This document shows positions 7,560 to 13,741 of a stretch of 15,346 bases of DNA, piece by piece (position 1 is the stretch's first letter; every line of letters starts with the position of its first letter). Location of the stretch: positions 1-15,346 of the forward strand of contig JAMCTO010000103.1 of NCBI GenBank assembly GCA_023381095.1. Direction: 5' to 3'. The position numbers and the translations under genes are program-made. The stretch is from Bacillota bacterium. GTDB lineage: Bacteria; Bacillota; Sulfobacillia; Sulfobacillales; Sulfobacillaceae. The notes under the pieces are model-generated. The model ran no database searches, had not been told where the DNA came from, and saw only the letters and a program-made list of their open reading frames with translations.

Positions 7560-8222
7560 ATGGCATGGTCATGTGGTAACGCTTCGAACACTAAGGGAGT
7601 CGATATAAGTTCCGCTCAAGGAACTGCACCCGGTACGACGAATTGGTGGCAAACGATCCGCAGTCAGAACGGCGTGCAATTTGGAGTGATCAAAGCCACC
7701 GAAGGAATTTCTTACGTAAATCCCTACGCTCAATCAGCATGGACCGCCTGCAATGCGGTGAATGGCGAAAGTGGCACCGGGCTGTACCATTTTCTTGATT
7801 GGCAGACCTCAGAACCAGGGGCAGAACAGGCCGATCATTTTTGGAGTACAGTGCAATCGCTCACGAACCCGACATATAATATTAAGGGTAGTATTTTAGC
7901 GGTGGATATCGAAGAACCCAATGGCAGTAGTTCCACAGGGACACCCTCGATCACTGTTGTTAATGACTTTATCAACGAACTATCCGTAAAACTCGGCGGT
8001 TTCTTGGGCAACCTGGTGATTTATACCAACAAGGATACATGGGTGAACCTGTTGGGAAACCCCACTAATTGGTCCGATATCGCCATGTGGCTCTCTGCGA
8101 TGGATGGCGAGTCGTATTGCCCCCCTTATACCTTTGGTGGTTGGGTAAACTGGTCCTATATGCAATATGGCATTGCCACTTTAGATGGGGTCTCCACCGA
8201 TTTAGACGAGTTAAATGGCTAA
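7560..8222 (+). CDS. GH25-family muramidase (lysozyme)
   Basis: 220 aa, with GGGAGGGG six bases before the ATG. It is a single GH25 domain: KGVDISSAQG (residues 12-21, catalytic-site Asp15), FGVIKATEGISYVNPY (41-56), GLYHFL (74-79), SILAVDIEEP (111-120, the DxE pair Asp116/Glu118), VIYTNKDTW (153-161), AMWLSAM (175-181) and the C-terminal WSYMQYG...DGVSTDLDELNG. GH25 enzymes cut the beta-1,4 bond between N-acetylmuramic acid and N-acetylglucosamine in peptidoglycan. There is no signal peptide, membrane anchor or cell-wall-binding repeat, as in phage endolysins that need a holin, but no holin is visible nearby. A strong terminator follows, so it is probably monocistronic. Confidence 0.9.
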   Translation: MAWSCGNASNTKGVDISSAQGTAPGTTNWWQTIRSQNGVQFGVIKATEGISYVNPYAQSAWTACNAVNGESGTGLYHFLDWQTSEPGAEQADHFWSTVQSLTNPTYNIKGSILAVDIEEPNGSSSTGTPSITVVNDFINELSVKLGGFLGNLVIYTNKDTWVNLLGNPTNWSDIAMWLSAMDGESYCPPYTFGGWVNWSYMQYGIATLDGVSTDLDELNG

Positions 8223-8238
8223 GCAGTATCGAGGAAGT

Positions 8239-8283
8239 CAAAACGTCAAGGAGCAACGCTCTTTGACGTTTTGGTTTTATTAT
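8239..8283 (+). terminator. Intrinsic terminator after the muramidase gene
   Basis: CAAAACGTCAAGGAGC (8239-8254) and GCTCTTTGACGTTTTG (8258-8273) form a 16-bp stem with one G-U pair and a three-base loop, followed by GTTTTATTAT. It lies 16 bases after the stop codon. Confidence 0.9.
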
Positions 8284-8359
8284 CGACCCCTCTGTCTCTC
8301 TGTGAATGTAACGAAACAAATCATAGTAGCGTTTTAGCTTAGAGGAGGCTCACAGTGGC

Positions 8360-9127
8360 ATGAAATCCAATAAGAAGCAAATCGGAATAGCGTTCATTCT
8401 GTTGGAGGTTCTTACAGGCTGTGGCACCAGTCACGGGGGTGAAACAGCTCTGCAACCCAAGGGTACAGGGATCTTTCCCTCGGTTGTGCAACAGGTCATG
8501 ATGAGCCTGAAAGGACATACCACGATCCCCCTCCTCGCCCCAACTTTTGTACCTACGGGGAGCGGGCATCTTACGGCCACCACTGGTTCGTCTCCAAAAA
8601 GCTACTCTATCGGTATGTTTGCGACAAAGTCTCGGATCCCTATAAATGCGCCGTCGCTTGCCACTAGTACGTACCCCGAGGTAGCCTCTTTTGGTGCTTC
8701 GCGATGGCCATCTTCTGCCCAAGCCATGCGAGCGATCCATGCCTGGAACGCGGATGAGGGGATCATTCCGCAACCGCCTGAACAACAACACGCCGTCGCA
8801 CTAGGCTATCATGTCAACGCCACGATCTACACGATGGGCAATGTCACCAGCATTCAATGGCAGGCTGGGCGATGGCTCTTCGAGGTCAATGACAATCACA
8901 ACGTCACCCGCACCGCGTTAGCGAAACAAATCGTTCGCTTCACGCATCAGACACCCTTTCCGCGGGCAGATCAATCCGGCCTCGTCATCATCAATTACAA
9001 CACGGTGGGGACTCGAGAAACTATCCAAAGTCTGGTGATATGGAACCGAGGACCCATCTTATACCACGATCAAACGACGATGCCGCTGAATGCTCTGCGC
9101 ATGACGGTGTCGATGAAACAATTTTGA
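8360..9127 (+). CDS. Secreted lipoprotein of unknown function
   Basis: 255 aa, ATG start with AGAGGAGG 11 bases upstream. The N-terminus is a lipoprotein signal: basic MKSNKKQ, a hydrophobic stretch IGIAFILLEV and the lipobox LTGC with Cys21 as the expected lipidated residue. The protein should be anchored on the outer face of the cytoplasmic membrane. The mature part starts with a Gly/Ser/Thr-rich linker; the segment IPLLAPTFVPTGSGHLTATT and the C-terminal part (GYHVNATIYTMGNVTSIQWQAGRWLFEV) look like a mostly beta globular domain. I do not recognise the family and no catalytic motif stands out. It is separated from the muramidase by a terminator and converges with gntR across 37 bases. Confidence 0.75.
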   Translation: MKSNKKQIGIAFILLEVLTGCGTSHGGETALQPKGTGIFPSVVQQVMMSLKGHTTIPLLAPTFVPTGSGHLTATTGSSPKSYSIGMFATKSRIPINAPSLATSTYPEVASFGASRWPSSAQAMRAIHAWNADEGIIPQPPEQQHAVALGYHVNATIYTMGNVTSIQWQAGRWLFEVNDNHNVTRTALAKQIVRFTHQTPFPRADQSGLVIINYNTVGTRETIQSLVIWNRGPILYHDQTTMPLNALRMTVSMKQF

Positions 9128-9164
9128 TAGGTGCCTAATAATTTTTCTTTGTTCGCCGTCCATA

Positions 9165-9614
9165 TCAGCGCCACAGCCACCATAATCGCCGACGTCGTCT
9201 CCGTTCGTGCAACGTTTCCCGAATCGTTTGCAGCACCTCCCGATCGTGTGCTTCGCCCTGCACCTTCTGGGCTTGGACCGTCTGCACCACCTCATGGGTC
9301 ACCTGCGTGATGTGTTCATGCAACCGGGATAACTCTTCCTGCAGTTGGGCGTGGAGATGAGCTTGGGGCAGGCTGCCCCGAATTGGCATCACTGCAAAGT
9401 ATCCCCGCCCCGGTTCGCTTCGCGCATAACCAGCATATTCCAACATTTGATAAGCATGGACAATGGTGTTGCGGTGAAGCCGTAACATCGCAGCTAATTC
9501 ACGGACACTAGGCAATCGCTCACCCTCATGGTATTCACCATCTTCAATCGCCGCCTGTAATTGCGCAGCCAATTGCTGGTGCAGTGGCCACTCTAACTCG
9601 GGATCAACAAGCAT
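9165..9614 (-). CDS. GntR-family (YtrA-type) transcriptional regulator
   Basis: 149 aa. The N-terminal 70 residues are a GntR winged helix: PLHQQLAAQLQAAIEDGEYHEGERLPSVRELA (about residues 10-41) and LHRNTIVHAYQMLEYAGYARSEPGRGYFA (about 46-74). The rest is a short glutamine-rich coiled-coil tail (75-135) ending in an unusual RRRRRRLWWLWR, not an effector-binding domain. Short proteins like this belong to the YtrA group, usually autorepressors controlling ABC transporters or stress genes; no such operon is adjacent. The start is preceded by GGTGGAGAG. The IS boundary is only 26 bases upstream of the ATG, so the native promoter is displaced and any expression must come from the IS or be lost. 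Confidence 0.88.
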   Translation of the reverse strand: MLVDPELEWPLHQQLAAQLQAAIEDGEYHEGERLPSVRELAAMLRLHRNTIVHAYQMLEYAGYARSEPGRGYFAVMPIRGSLPQAHLHAQLQEELSRLHEHITQVTHEVVQTVQAQKVQGEAHDREVLQTIRETLHERRRRRRLWWLWR

Positions 9615-9634
9615 CTCTCCACCGTCCTACTGTC

Positions 9635-9640
9635 TTAGAC
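9635..9640. repeat. Left target-site duplication of the IS
   Basis: TTAGAC immediately outside the left terminal inverted repeat; identical to 11127-11132 immediately outside the right one. Confidence 0.75.
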
Positions 9641-9673
9641 CTCAACTTTGAAGAATTTCGTAAAATTCGACAC
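9641..9673 (+). repeat. Left terminal inverted repeat of the IS
   Basis: 33 bases starting CTCAACTTTG and ending ATTCGACAC; pairs with 11094-11126. Confidence 0.8.
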
Positions 9674-9701
9674 TGTTTTTGGGGGGTGACAACCAGGAGT
9701 T

Positions 9702-9797
9702 CCGAGTGGCATGATGTCGGTAGGGATTACCAAAAACTACCACTCGGAGGTTCTTCTATTATGGCATCATAAGAATCTTGATGCAACCCCCTCCGAG
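9702..9797 (+). promoter_or_regulatory. IS leader with mutually exclusive hairpins before the transposase
   Basis: CCGAGTGG (9702-9709) is the exact complement of CCACTCGG (9740-9747). The overlapping CTCGGAGG (9743-9750) is the exact complement of CCTCCGAG (9790-9797), and TTATG/CATAA pair inside that second loop. The two long stems share 9743-9747, so only one can form. The second ends just before the AGGAGG ribosome binding site (9803-9808), so the leader could limit transposase translation, for example on read-through transcripts. Confidence 0.5.
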
Positions 9798-9817
9798 TTT
9801 CCAGGAGGAATGTGGTG

Positions 9818-11089
9818 ATGGAGATATGGATGACGTTGTTGGTGAGCCTGTTTTCGTCGGCAGTGACCGCTCCCGGTTTTGCGCAATTAGCGCACGATTT
9901 CAGTGCGTGGATCCGGTATCCGGGTCGGCATACGTGGACGCATTTGTGGCGGATTATGCCGGCTGATCAGCAACCCAGCTATGCGAGTGTCGTCGGTTGG
10001 ATTCGGTGTGGGCACTGGGATCCGACGCGGTTGTGGGAGGGTTGGGTCCAGTGGGCGGATGCCCACCTGTTGCCAGCAGGGGACTTGCTCGGGGCCGCGG
10101 ATGATACGCTGTGGCATAAAACCGGTCGGCATGTGGCGCATGCAGGATATTGGCGCGATGCGGTGCGGTCAACGGAGACGCAAGTGGTGAAAGCGTGGGG
10201 GCTGAATGTCGTCCTGTTGGTGGTGATTTGGAGCCCGCCCTGGGGCGGGCATCCCATTGCCTTACCGATTAATCTCCGGATTCATCGCAAAGGAGGCCCC
10301 ACGCCAGTGGAATTGGTGGTCGTCATGATTCAGGAGGTGGCGACATGGCTGCCGCACCGGAGGTGGACCTGGGTCGTGGATAGCGGGTACACCGCATTGG
10401 CCGGGTATCCTTTGCCTGAAGGGCACATCATCGAGTCACGGATGCGGAAAAACACCGTCGTCTACGACCTCCCCCCGACGCGACGGCGGGGCCAGCGGGG
10501 ACGTCCGCGAGTGCGAGGGAAACGTCTTCCCCCATTGTCGGGCATTGCTGCGGGCTTGTCCGCAGCGGTGTGGAAGACCGTGACCGTGGTGCTCGGAGGG
10601 AAGTTGCAGGAGCGGCAAGTCGCGACGCTCCCGGTCATTTGGTATCCCCATCAGGTGGCGCGCCGTATTCTGTTGGTCTTCGTGAGGGACCCCGCCGATC
10701 CGGCCACAGTGACCGTGTTTTTTACCACAGACCTGACCCGCACGGGTTCGGCGGTCGTCCAGACCTATGTCTTGCGCTGGCCCATCGAGGTCACCTTCCA
10801 CGATGTGAAGCAATATTTAGGGGGCGAGGACCCGCAGTCGTGGGTGGATCCGGCGCCGGATCGCAACGTCGCGTTAGGATTTCTCACGTATACGCTGGTG
10901 TGGGCCTGGGTGGGACAAGCTCTCTCCCGTGACCGCTCCGGCCACCACGGCCACCTGAGCTTTCATGAGGCACTGGCGGCCTTACGGACGGTCCTCTGGA
11001 CCGGGGAATATTTCCAAAAAGGCCCCGATGGGGCCTATGCCGACGAAATTCTCGCTAATCTCCAGCACATCTTAGCGCACGCCAGTTAG
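9818..11089 (+). CDS. DDE transposase (IS4/IS701-like)
   Basis: 423 aa from ATG 9818, nine bases after AGGAGG; GTG codons at 9812 and 9815 and ATG 9830 are alternatives. The RNase H-fold catalytic triad can be placed: GAADDTLWHKTG (residues 92-103, first Asp at 95 or 96), WVVDSGYT (185-192, Asp188) and RWPIEVTFHDVKQYLGG (320-336, Glu324 with Lys331 nearby), a YREK-like block. A basic segment TRRRGQRGRPRVRGKR (221-236) sits in the insertion between the second Asp and Glu and probably contacts DNA. The frame is intact and fills the element, so it is likely functional for cut-and-paste transposition. A strong internal hairpin CCCGCCC-TG-GGGCGGG lies at 10234-10249. Confidence 0.9.
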   Translation: MEIWMTLLVSLFSSAVTAPGFAQLAHDFSAWIRYPGRHTWTHLWRIMPADQQPSYASVVGWIRCGHWDPTRLWEGWVQWADAHLLPAGDLLGAADDTLWHKTGRHVAHAGYWRDAVRSTETQVVKAWGLNVVLLVVIWSPPWGGHPIALPINLRIHRKGGPTPVELVVVMIQEVATWLPHRRWTWVVDSGYTALAGYPLPEGHIIESRMRKNTVVYDLPPTRRRGQRGRPRVRGKRLPPLSGIAAGLSAAVWKTVTVVLGGKLQERQVATLPVIWYPHQVARRILLVFVRDPADPATVTVFFTTDLTRTGSAVVQTYVLRWPIEVTFHDVKQYLGGEDPQSWVDPAPDRNVALGFLTYTLVWAWVGQALSRDRSGHHGHLSFHEALAALRTVLWTGEYFQKGPDGAYADEILANLQHILAHAS

Positions 11090-11093
11090 AGCC

Positions 11094-11126
11094 GGGTCGA
11101 ATATTGCGTAAACCGCTAAACTTGAG
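11094..11126 (-). repeat. Right terminal inverted repeat of the IS
   Basis: Reverse complement starts CTCAAGTTTA and ends ATTCGACCC; it matches the left end at 23 of 33 positions. Confidence 0.8.
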
Positions 11127-11132
11127 TTAGAC
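11127..11132. repeat. Right target-site duplication of the IS
   Basis: TTAGAC, identical to 9635-9640. Removing the IS and one copy restores a continuous gntR upstream region. Confidence 0.75.
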
Positions 11133-11153
11133 ATATAGTACAGTATACATCAT

Positions 11154-11201
11154 GGGATGTGCCAAGAGTGCATCAATATCGTCGCGCTCTTGGCACATCC
11201 C
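11154..11201. repeat. Strong 18-bp inverted repeat (hairpin)
   Basis: GGGATGTGCCAAGAGTGC (11154-11171) and GCGCTCTTGGCACATCCC (11184-11201) pair over 18 bases with one G-T, loop of 12. No T-tract follows on either strand, so it is not a standard terminator. Before the IS arrived it lay about 65 bases upstream of gntR. It may be a small mobile or regulatory hairpin. Confidence 0.7.
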
Positions 11202-11373
11202 AAGATATAACATAACTGGCATTTTGTGCCTCACAATATTAAGGCGCACCCCATACATCTAGACCTCGAAAAACTTTGCAGGGACGGTCAATAATGGTCA
11301 TGGATTTTCTCAAAATGGGGAGACTATCTCTATGCCTCAACATTTTGACCTTAACTAAGGAGAGAACTAGTCC

Positions 11374-11607
11374 ATGGACCATTCCCACTTTCTTGAAAAA
11401 AATGTCGGCTGGATTGATCGGATGGTACGCATTATCATTATTGCCATCCTCTGGATATGGCCACTAACCACCAGCCTAAGCATATTTACTACCGTGGTAA
11501 TGGCGGCCCTCGGAGGCATTTTGTTTTCAACCGTCATCGCCCAATATTGTCCGCTTTGGGCAATGCTTGGGGTATCAACTCTAAAGGGAAATCTGCATAG
11601 TAGTTAA
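11374..11607 (+). CDS. Small DUF2892 membrane protein
   Basis: 77 aa, ATG start with AAGGAGAG nine bases upstream. It follows the DUF2892 (YgaP membrane part) pattern: an N-terminal KNVGWIDRMVRIIIIAILWIW (residues 9-29), a second hydrophobic segment, and a C-terminal YCPLWAMLGVSTLKG (58-72; family version xCPLYxLLGISTCK). Two transmembrane helices are expected. In the family this unit accompanies rhodanese-type sulfurtransferases or stands alone; here it stands alone and the usual second cysteine after GVST is Leu. Function unknown, possibly linked to sulfur chemistry at the membrane. No operon partner. Confidence 0.85.
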   Translation: MDHSHFLEKNVGWIDRMVRIIIIAILWIWPLTTSLSIFTTVVMAALGGILFSTVIAQYCPLWAMLGVSTLKGNLHSS

Positions 11608-11622
11608 CCCCAACTTAGGAAC

Positions 11623-11741
11623 GCCTGACCCAGGCCGTCCCCGACCTGAGAGATCTTTTGCCCTTTAGGGACTTTTTCCTGAGTGCCGGGCACTGGTTTT
11701 CGGGATAGGGCCTCTCAGGCACACGGCTCTGAGCCAGCCGT
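11623..11741. other. Possible structured RNA: nested inverted repeats
   Basis: GCCTG/CAGGC (11623-11635) is followed by a long-range stem CCTGAGAG (11645-11652) with CTCTCAGG (11712-11719). That stem encloses CCCT-TT-AGGG (11661-11670) and AGTGCC-G-GGCACT (11682-11694), and ACGGCT/AGCCGT (11723-11741) follows. The perfect pairings fit together as one multibranched fold of about 120 bases. No known riboswitch or RNA family was recognised. Confidence 0.4.
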
Positions 11742-11876
11742 AGAGTCTTGACGAACCCCTTACAACCACAGAGACCTTAAAGCAATAGTTTTCCCATTCC
11801 TACAATCGCGTATCCTTTCGGCAGTTAAGTAGCTTGGTCTCCGTTGCGCATCGCGCATATTGTTCCCTACATCCCG

Positions 11877-12002
11877 CTATTAACCGGCTAATTTCCCACC
11901 GAAAGATCCGGCTGTAGTATCCATATATTAGGAAGTTATTAGCCGGTTAATAGGAGTTCTCCGGATCCTTGTAGGTGCCCTAACCTCTGATTAGCCGGAT
12001 AA
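11877..12002. repeat. Three copies of an ATTAGCCGG(T/A)TAA site, two as a perfect 16-bp inverted repeat
   Basis: CTATTAACCGGCTAAT (11877-11892) and its exact reverse complement ATTAGCCGGTTAATAG (11938-11953) are separated by 45 bases. A third copy, ATTAGCCGGATAA (11990-12002), has one mismatch and the same direction as the second. This suggests binding sites for a dimeric regulator or recombinase. Confidence 0.65.
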
Positions 12003-12238
12003 CTGATGACCATAAGAAAGAAGAACACTTGTCACCGCAACTGGGTTCACGATGCGGATTTCCCACCGTTGGTGTGACTCCATCGAACGTGTTGCCATGC
12101 GTTGCCAACTAAGACAATAGTGTAAAGTATATAGAGTGTGCTCAACCCTCTGCAGCCTGTCCATTTACCATACAAGCATTTTTTGTGAAAATTGACTATT
12201 GAAGGGGAGGGATTCTCACGGCATATTGGCTGAAACTA

Positions 12239-13012
12239 ATGCTTTCGGAGTTTATTGGCACCGCTCTACTAATTGCCGTGGGCTGTTCTTTTGTGGTCGT
12301 GGATTTCGCCCCCAGCAGTCCCATCGTGCACACTATTGCAAGCGCGGGCCTGCGCCGGGCCATCACCGGATTTTTGTTCGGAACCACTGGGGGTTTAATA
12401 GCGTTATCGCGAGTCGGCAAAGAAAGCGGTGCTCACATAAATCCTATTGTCACCCTGGCGTTTTGGATGCAGCGAAAAATTTCGAGCAATCTCGCTGTGC
12501 TTTATGTGCTAGGACAATGCGCTGGCGGCATTGTTGGAGCCTATGCGCTAGGCTTTTGGGGATTTTGGGCCCGCAGCACCCACTTTGCCGCAACCATTCC
12601 TGGTCCTTCGGGCAATATGGTCGCGGTCATCGGCGAGACTGCCGCTAGTTTTTGTCTCGTTGTCGGGCTGTTTCTGTTTTTAGGCCACCCTAAACTTCGC
12701 CGATTCACTCCGGGATTATTTGCGCCGCTGTACGCGGTGATGGTTTATTTGGAAGCGCCCTTGTCAGGGACCAGCACCAATCCGGCACGGAGTTTAGGTC
12801 CGGAGTTCGCGTCCCATCTTTGGTCTGGGTGGTGGGTTTACTGGGTCGGCCCTACTCTAGGCAGCATCATGGGCGTCATGTTAATGGCTTGGTTTATGCC
12901 ATTAATTCACTGGGAAGTGCGGATTGCTAAACTGTATTATTTTCAGCATGATCCCTACGGGGTTTTTCATCGATCCTCTAAGTCACCTCGGCAACACTCC
13001 ACCGGAGTGTGA
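12239..13012 (+). CDS. Aquaporin / MIP-family channel
   Basis: 257 aa from ATG 12239. The six-helix MIP fold is clear: LSEFIGTALLIAVGC (TM1), GAHINPIVTLAFW (first pore loop), the helix FWGFWARST, VIGETAASFCLVVGLFLFLG (start of the second repeat), GTSTNPARSLGPEFAS (second pore loop, intact NPA) and WWVYWVGPTLGSIMGVMLM (last helix). The first NPA is NPI, a change at the pore constriction also seen in divergent aquaporins. Expected to pass water or small neutral solutes through the cytoplasmic membrane. The start is uncertain: the only good ribosome binding site, AGGGGAGG (12203-12210), lies 28 bases before the ATG and ideally before the in-frame ACG at 12218, which would add AYWLKL-like residues typical of the N-terminus. 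A hairpin pair closes the gene. Confidence 0.88.
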   Translation: MLSEFIGTALLIAVGCSFVVVDFAPSSPIVHTIASAGLRRAITGFLFGTTGGLIALSRVGKESGAHINPIVTLAFWMQRKISSNLAVLYVLGQCAGGIVGAYALGFWGFWARSTHFAATIPGPSGNMVAVIGETAASFCLVVGLFLFLGHPKLRRFTPGLFAPLYAVMVYLEAPLSGTSTNPARSLGPEFASHLWSGWWVYWVGPTLGSIMGVMLMAWFMPLIHWEVRIAKLYYFQHDPYGVFHRSSKSPRQHSTGV

Positions 13013-13031
13013 CAATGTTGTGTCCCAACAT
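12994..13031. terminator. Two adjacent hairpins at the end of the aquaporin gene
   Basis: ACACTCC-ACC-GGAGTGT (12994-13010) overlaps the stop codon and ATGTTG-TGTCC-CAACAT (13015-13031) follows. It lies between two convergent genes and probably acts in both directions, but has no T-tract. Confidence 0.4.
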
Positions 13032-13048
13032 CGAATTTGAAGGCATTC

Positions 13049-13384
13049 TTAGCGATCCAATAATGACAACACGGTAAGATCCTCCACTGTAAAATGCTCG
13101 CGCAACTGTTGGCAAAACACCTTCCAGTCGGCAGGATCGTGGCAGGCATGGTCAAATTGCTGAAGCAGAGTTTGATGCTGATATTTTAGCTCCAAAACTG
13201 CGGTCCCTCCGGTCCATCCCGTGGACTGGGCCAATGGGTAGACTTCGCTTTCTTCCATAGCAAACTCCTGAACCAAATCCTTGATGAATGCCTGGTTCAC
13301 ACTAGACGATATTCCCGGTCCAGTGGTATCTAGACGCGCCAACAACTGATTTTGTGCAAATCGTATGGTTTCTACCGTATTCAT
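13049..13384 (-). CDS. Hemerythrin-like four-helix protein with incomplete metal ligands
   Basis: 111 aa from ATG 13384 (a longer frame from 13516 lacks a better start). The pattern follows HHE hemerythrin domains: LVQEFAMEESEVYPLA (residues 37-52, family LxxHxxxEExxxYP), LELKYQHQTLLQQFDHA (64-80, family LxxEHxxLxxxLxxL, His70) and LREHFTVEDLTVLSLL (94-109, family LxxHFxxEExxLxPLL, His97/Glu101). In the first motif the metal-binding His is Phe41, though Glu45 remains, so a di-iron site would be incomplete. It may bind one metal, or have become a structural or sensing protein. Divergent from the DUF2508 gene with a 105-bp shared upstream region. Confidence 0.65.
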   Translation of the reverse strand: MNTVETIRFAQNQLLARLDTTGPGISSSVNQAFIKDLVQEFAMEESEVYPLAQSTGWTGGTAVLELKYQHQTLLQQFDHACHDPADWKVFCQQLREHFTVEDLTVLSLLDR

Positions 13385-13489
13385 CGTATGTGTTCGCCTC
13401 TTTTCTCTCTTAAAGACTACTGCTTTTGTGATGAAAATGTAAGTCTCACTGGCCGCGGCCGTGCATACGATGTAAGGGAGGGGAGAGCA

Positions 13490-13741
13490 ATGGAATTTAA
13501 AGAAGCGCTTCGTCAAGCCATCCGCGAATGGGAAAACGCCGAGGCCGCATTTCTTCAGTCAGATCCTGAATATTGCGATTACCACATTTACCAGCTGCAT
13601 GCGGCAGAGGAAAAGGTACGCTTAATCATAAGACAAGCACGCGCCGCCTTTGGGTTAACATCAGGAATTGAGTCCAGTCTTCCGTTTCACTGGCAACGTG
13701 CGCTAAAAGAGCCTCAGACCGGTGACACCGGGGCTGTATAA
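13490..13741 (+). CDS. DUF2508 (YaaL-like) protein
   Basis: 83 aa from ATG 13490, with GGGAGGGGAG four bases upstream; the longer frame from 13352 has no support. The segment ALRQAIREWENAEAAFLQSDPEYCDYHIYQLHAAEEKVRLIIRQAR (about residues 6-51) matches the DUF2508 pattern (I..A..EW..A...F..V.DP.LID.AIY...AAE.KY..LLKQA), a small two-helix protein common in Firmicutes next to recombination genes such as recR; here it is not. Cytosolic, function unknown. Its 3' end overlaps the convergent asnB gene by 28 bases. Confidence 0.7.
   Translation: MEFKEALRQAIREWENAEAAFLQSDPEYCDYHIYQLHAAEEKVRLIIRQARAAFGLTSGIESSLPFHWQRALKEPQTGDTGAV

Larger units (their letters stand above)
9641..11126 (+). mobile_element. 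Complete insertion sequence, 1486 bp, DDE transposase
   Basis: The left end (9641-9673) and the reverse complement of the right end (11126-11094) align without gaps over 33 bases, with 23 identities by my count; both begin CTCAA and share ATTCGAC near the inner end. Outside each end is the same hexamer TTAGAC, a 6-bp target duplication. One transposase gene fills the element. Intact ends, an open transposase and an identical duplication suggest a fairly recent, possibly active insertion. The family is IS4/IS701-like by the transposase, but the 6-bp duplication is unlike the 4 bp usual for IS701, so placement is open. Confidence 0.85.
11608..12238. other. 631-bp gene-free region with structured and repeated elements
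   Basis: Between the DUF2892 gene and the aquaporin I see no coding frame. The left third is a nest of inverted repeats (11623-11741), the middle has three copies of an ATTAGCCGG-type site (11877-12002), and the right third is AT-richer and should contain the aquaporin promoter, for which I see no convincing -35/-10 pair. Confidence 0.6.

Noticed and set aside
11276..11467. 63-codon frame overlapping the DUF2892 gene
   Set aside because: It is out of frame with a clear DUF2892 protein that has a better start; its composition is typical of a shadow frame.
11600..11760. TPP, cobalamin or c-di-AMP riboswitch, because of CTGAGA and GCCGGGCAC-like strings
   Set aside because: The remaining conserved cores of these riboswitches are absent on both strands; only generic hairpins remain.
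11877..11953. Integron attC site
   Set aside because: The inverted repeat does not contain the RYYYAAC / GTTRRRY core pair, and no gene cassettes or integron integrase are nearby.
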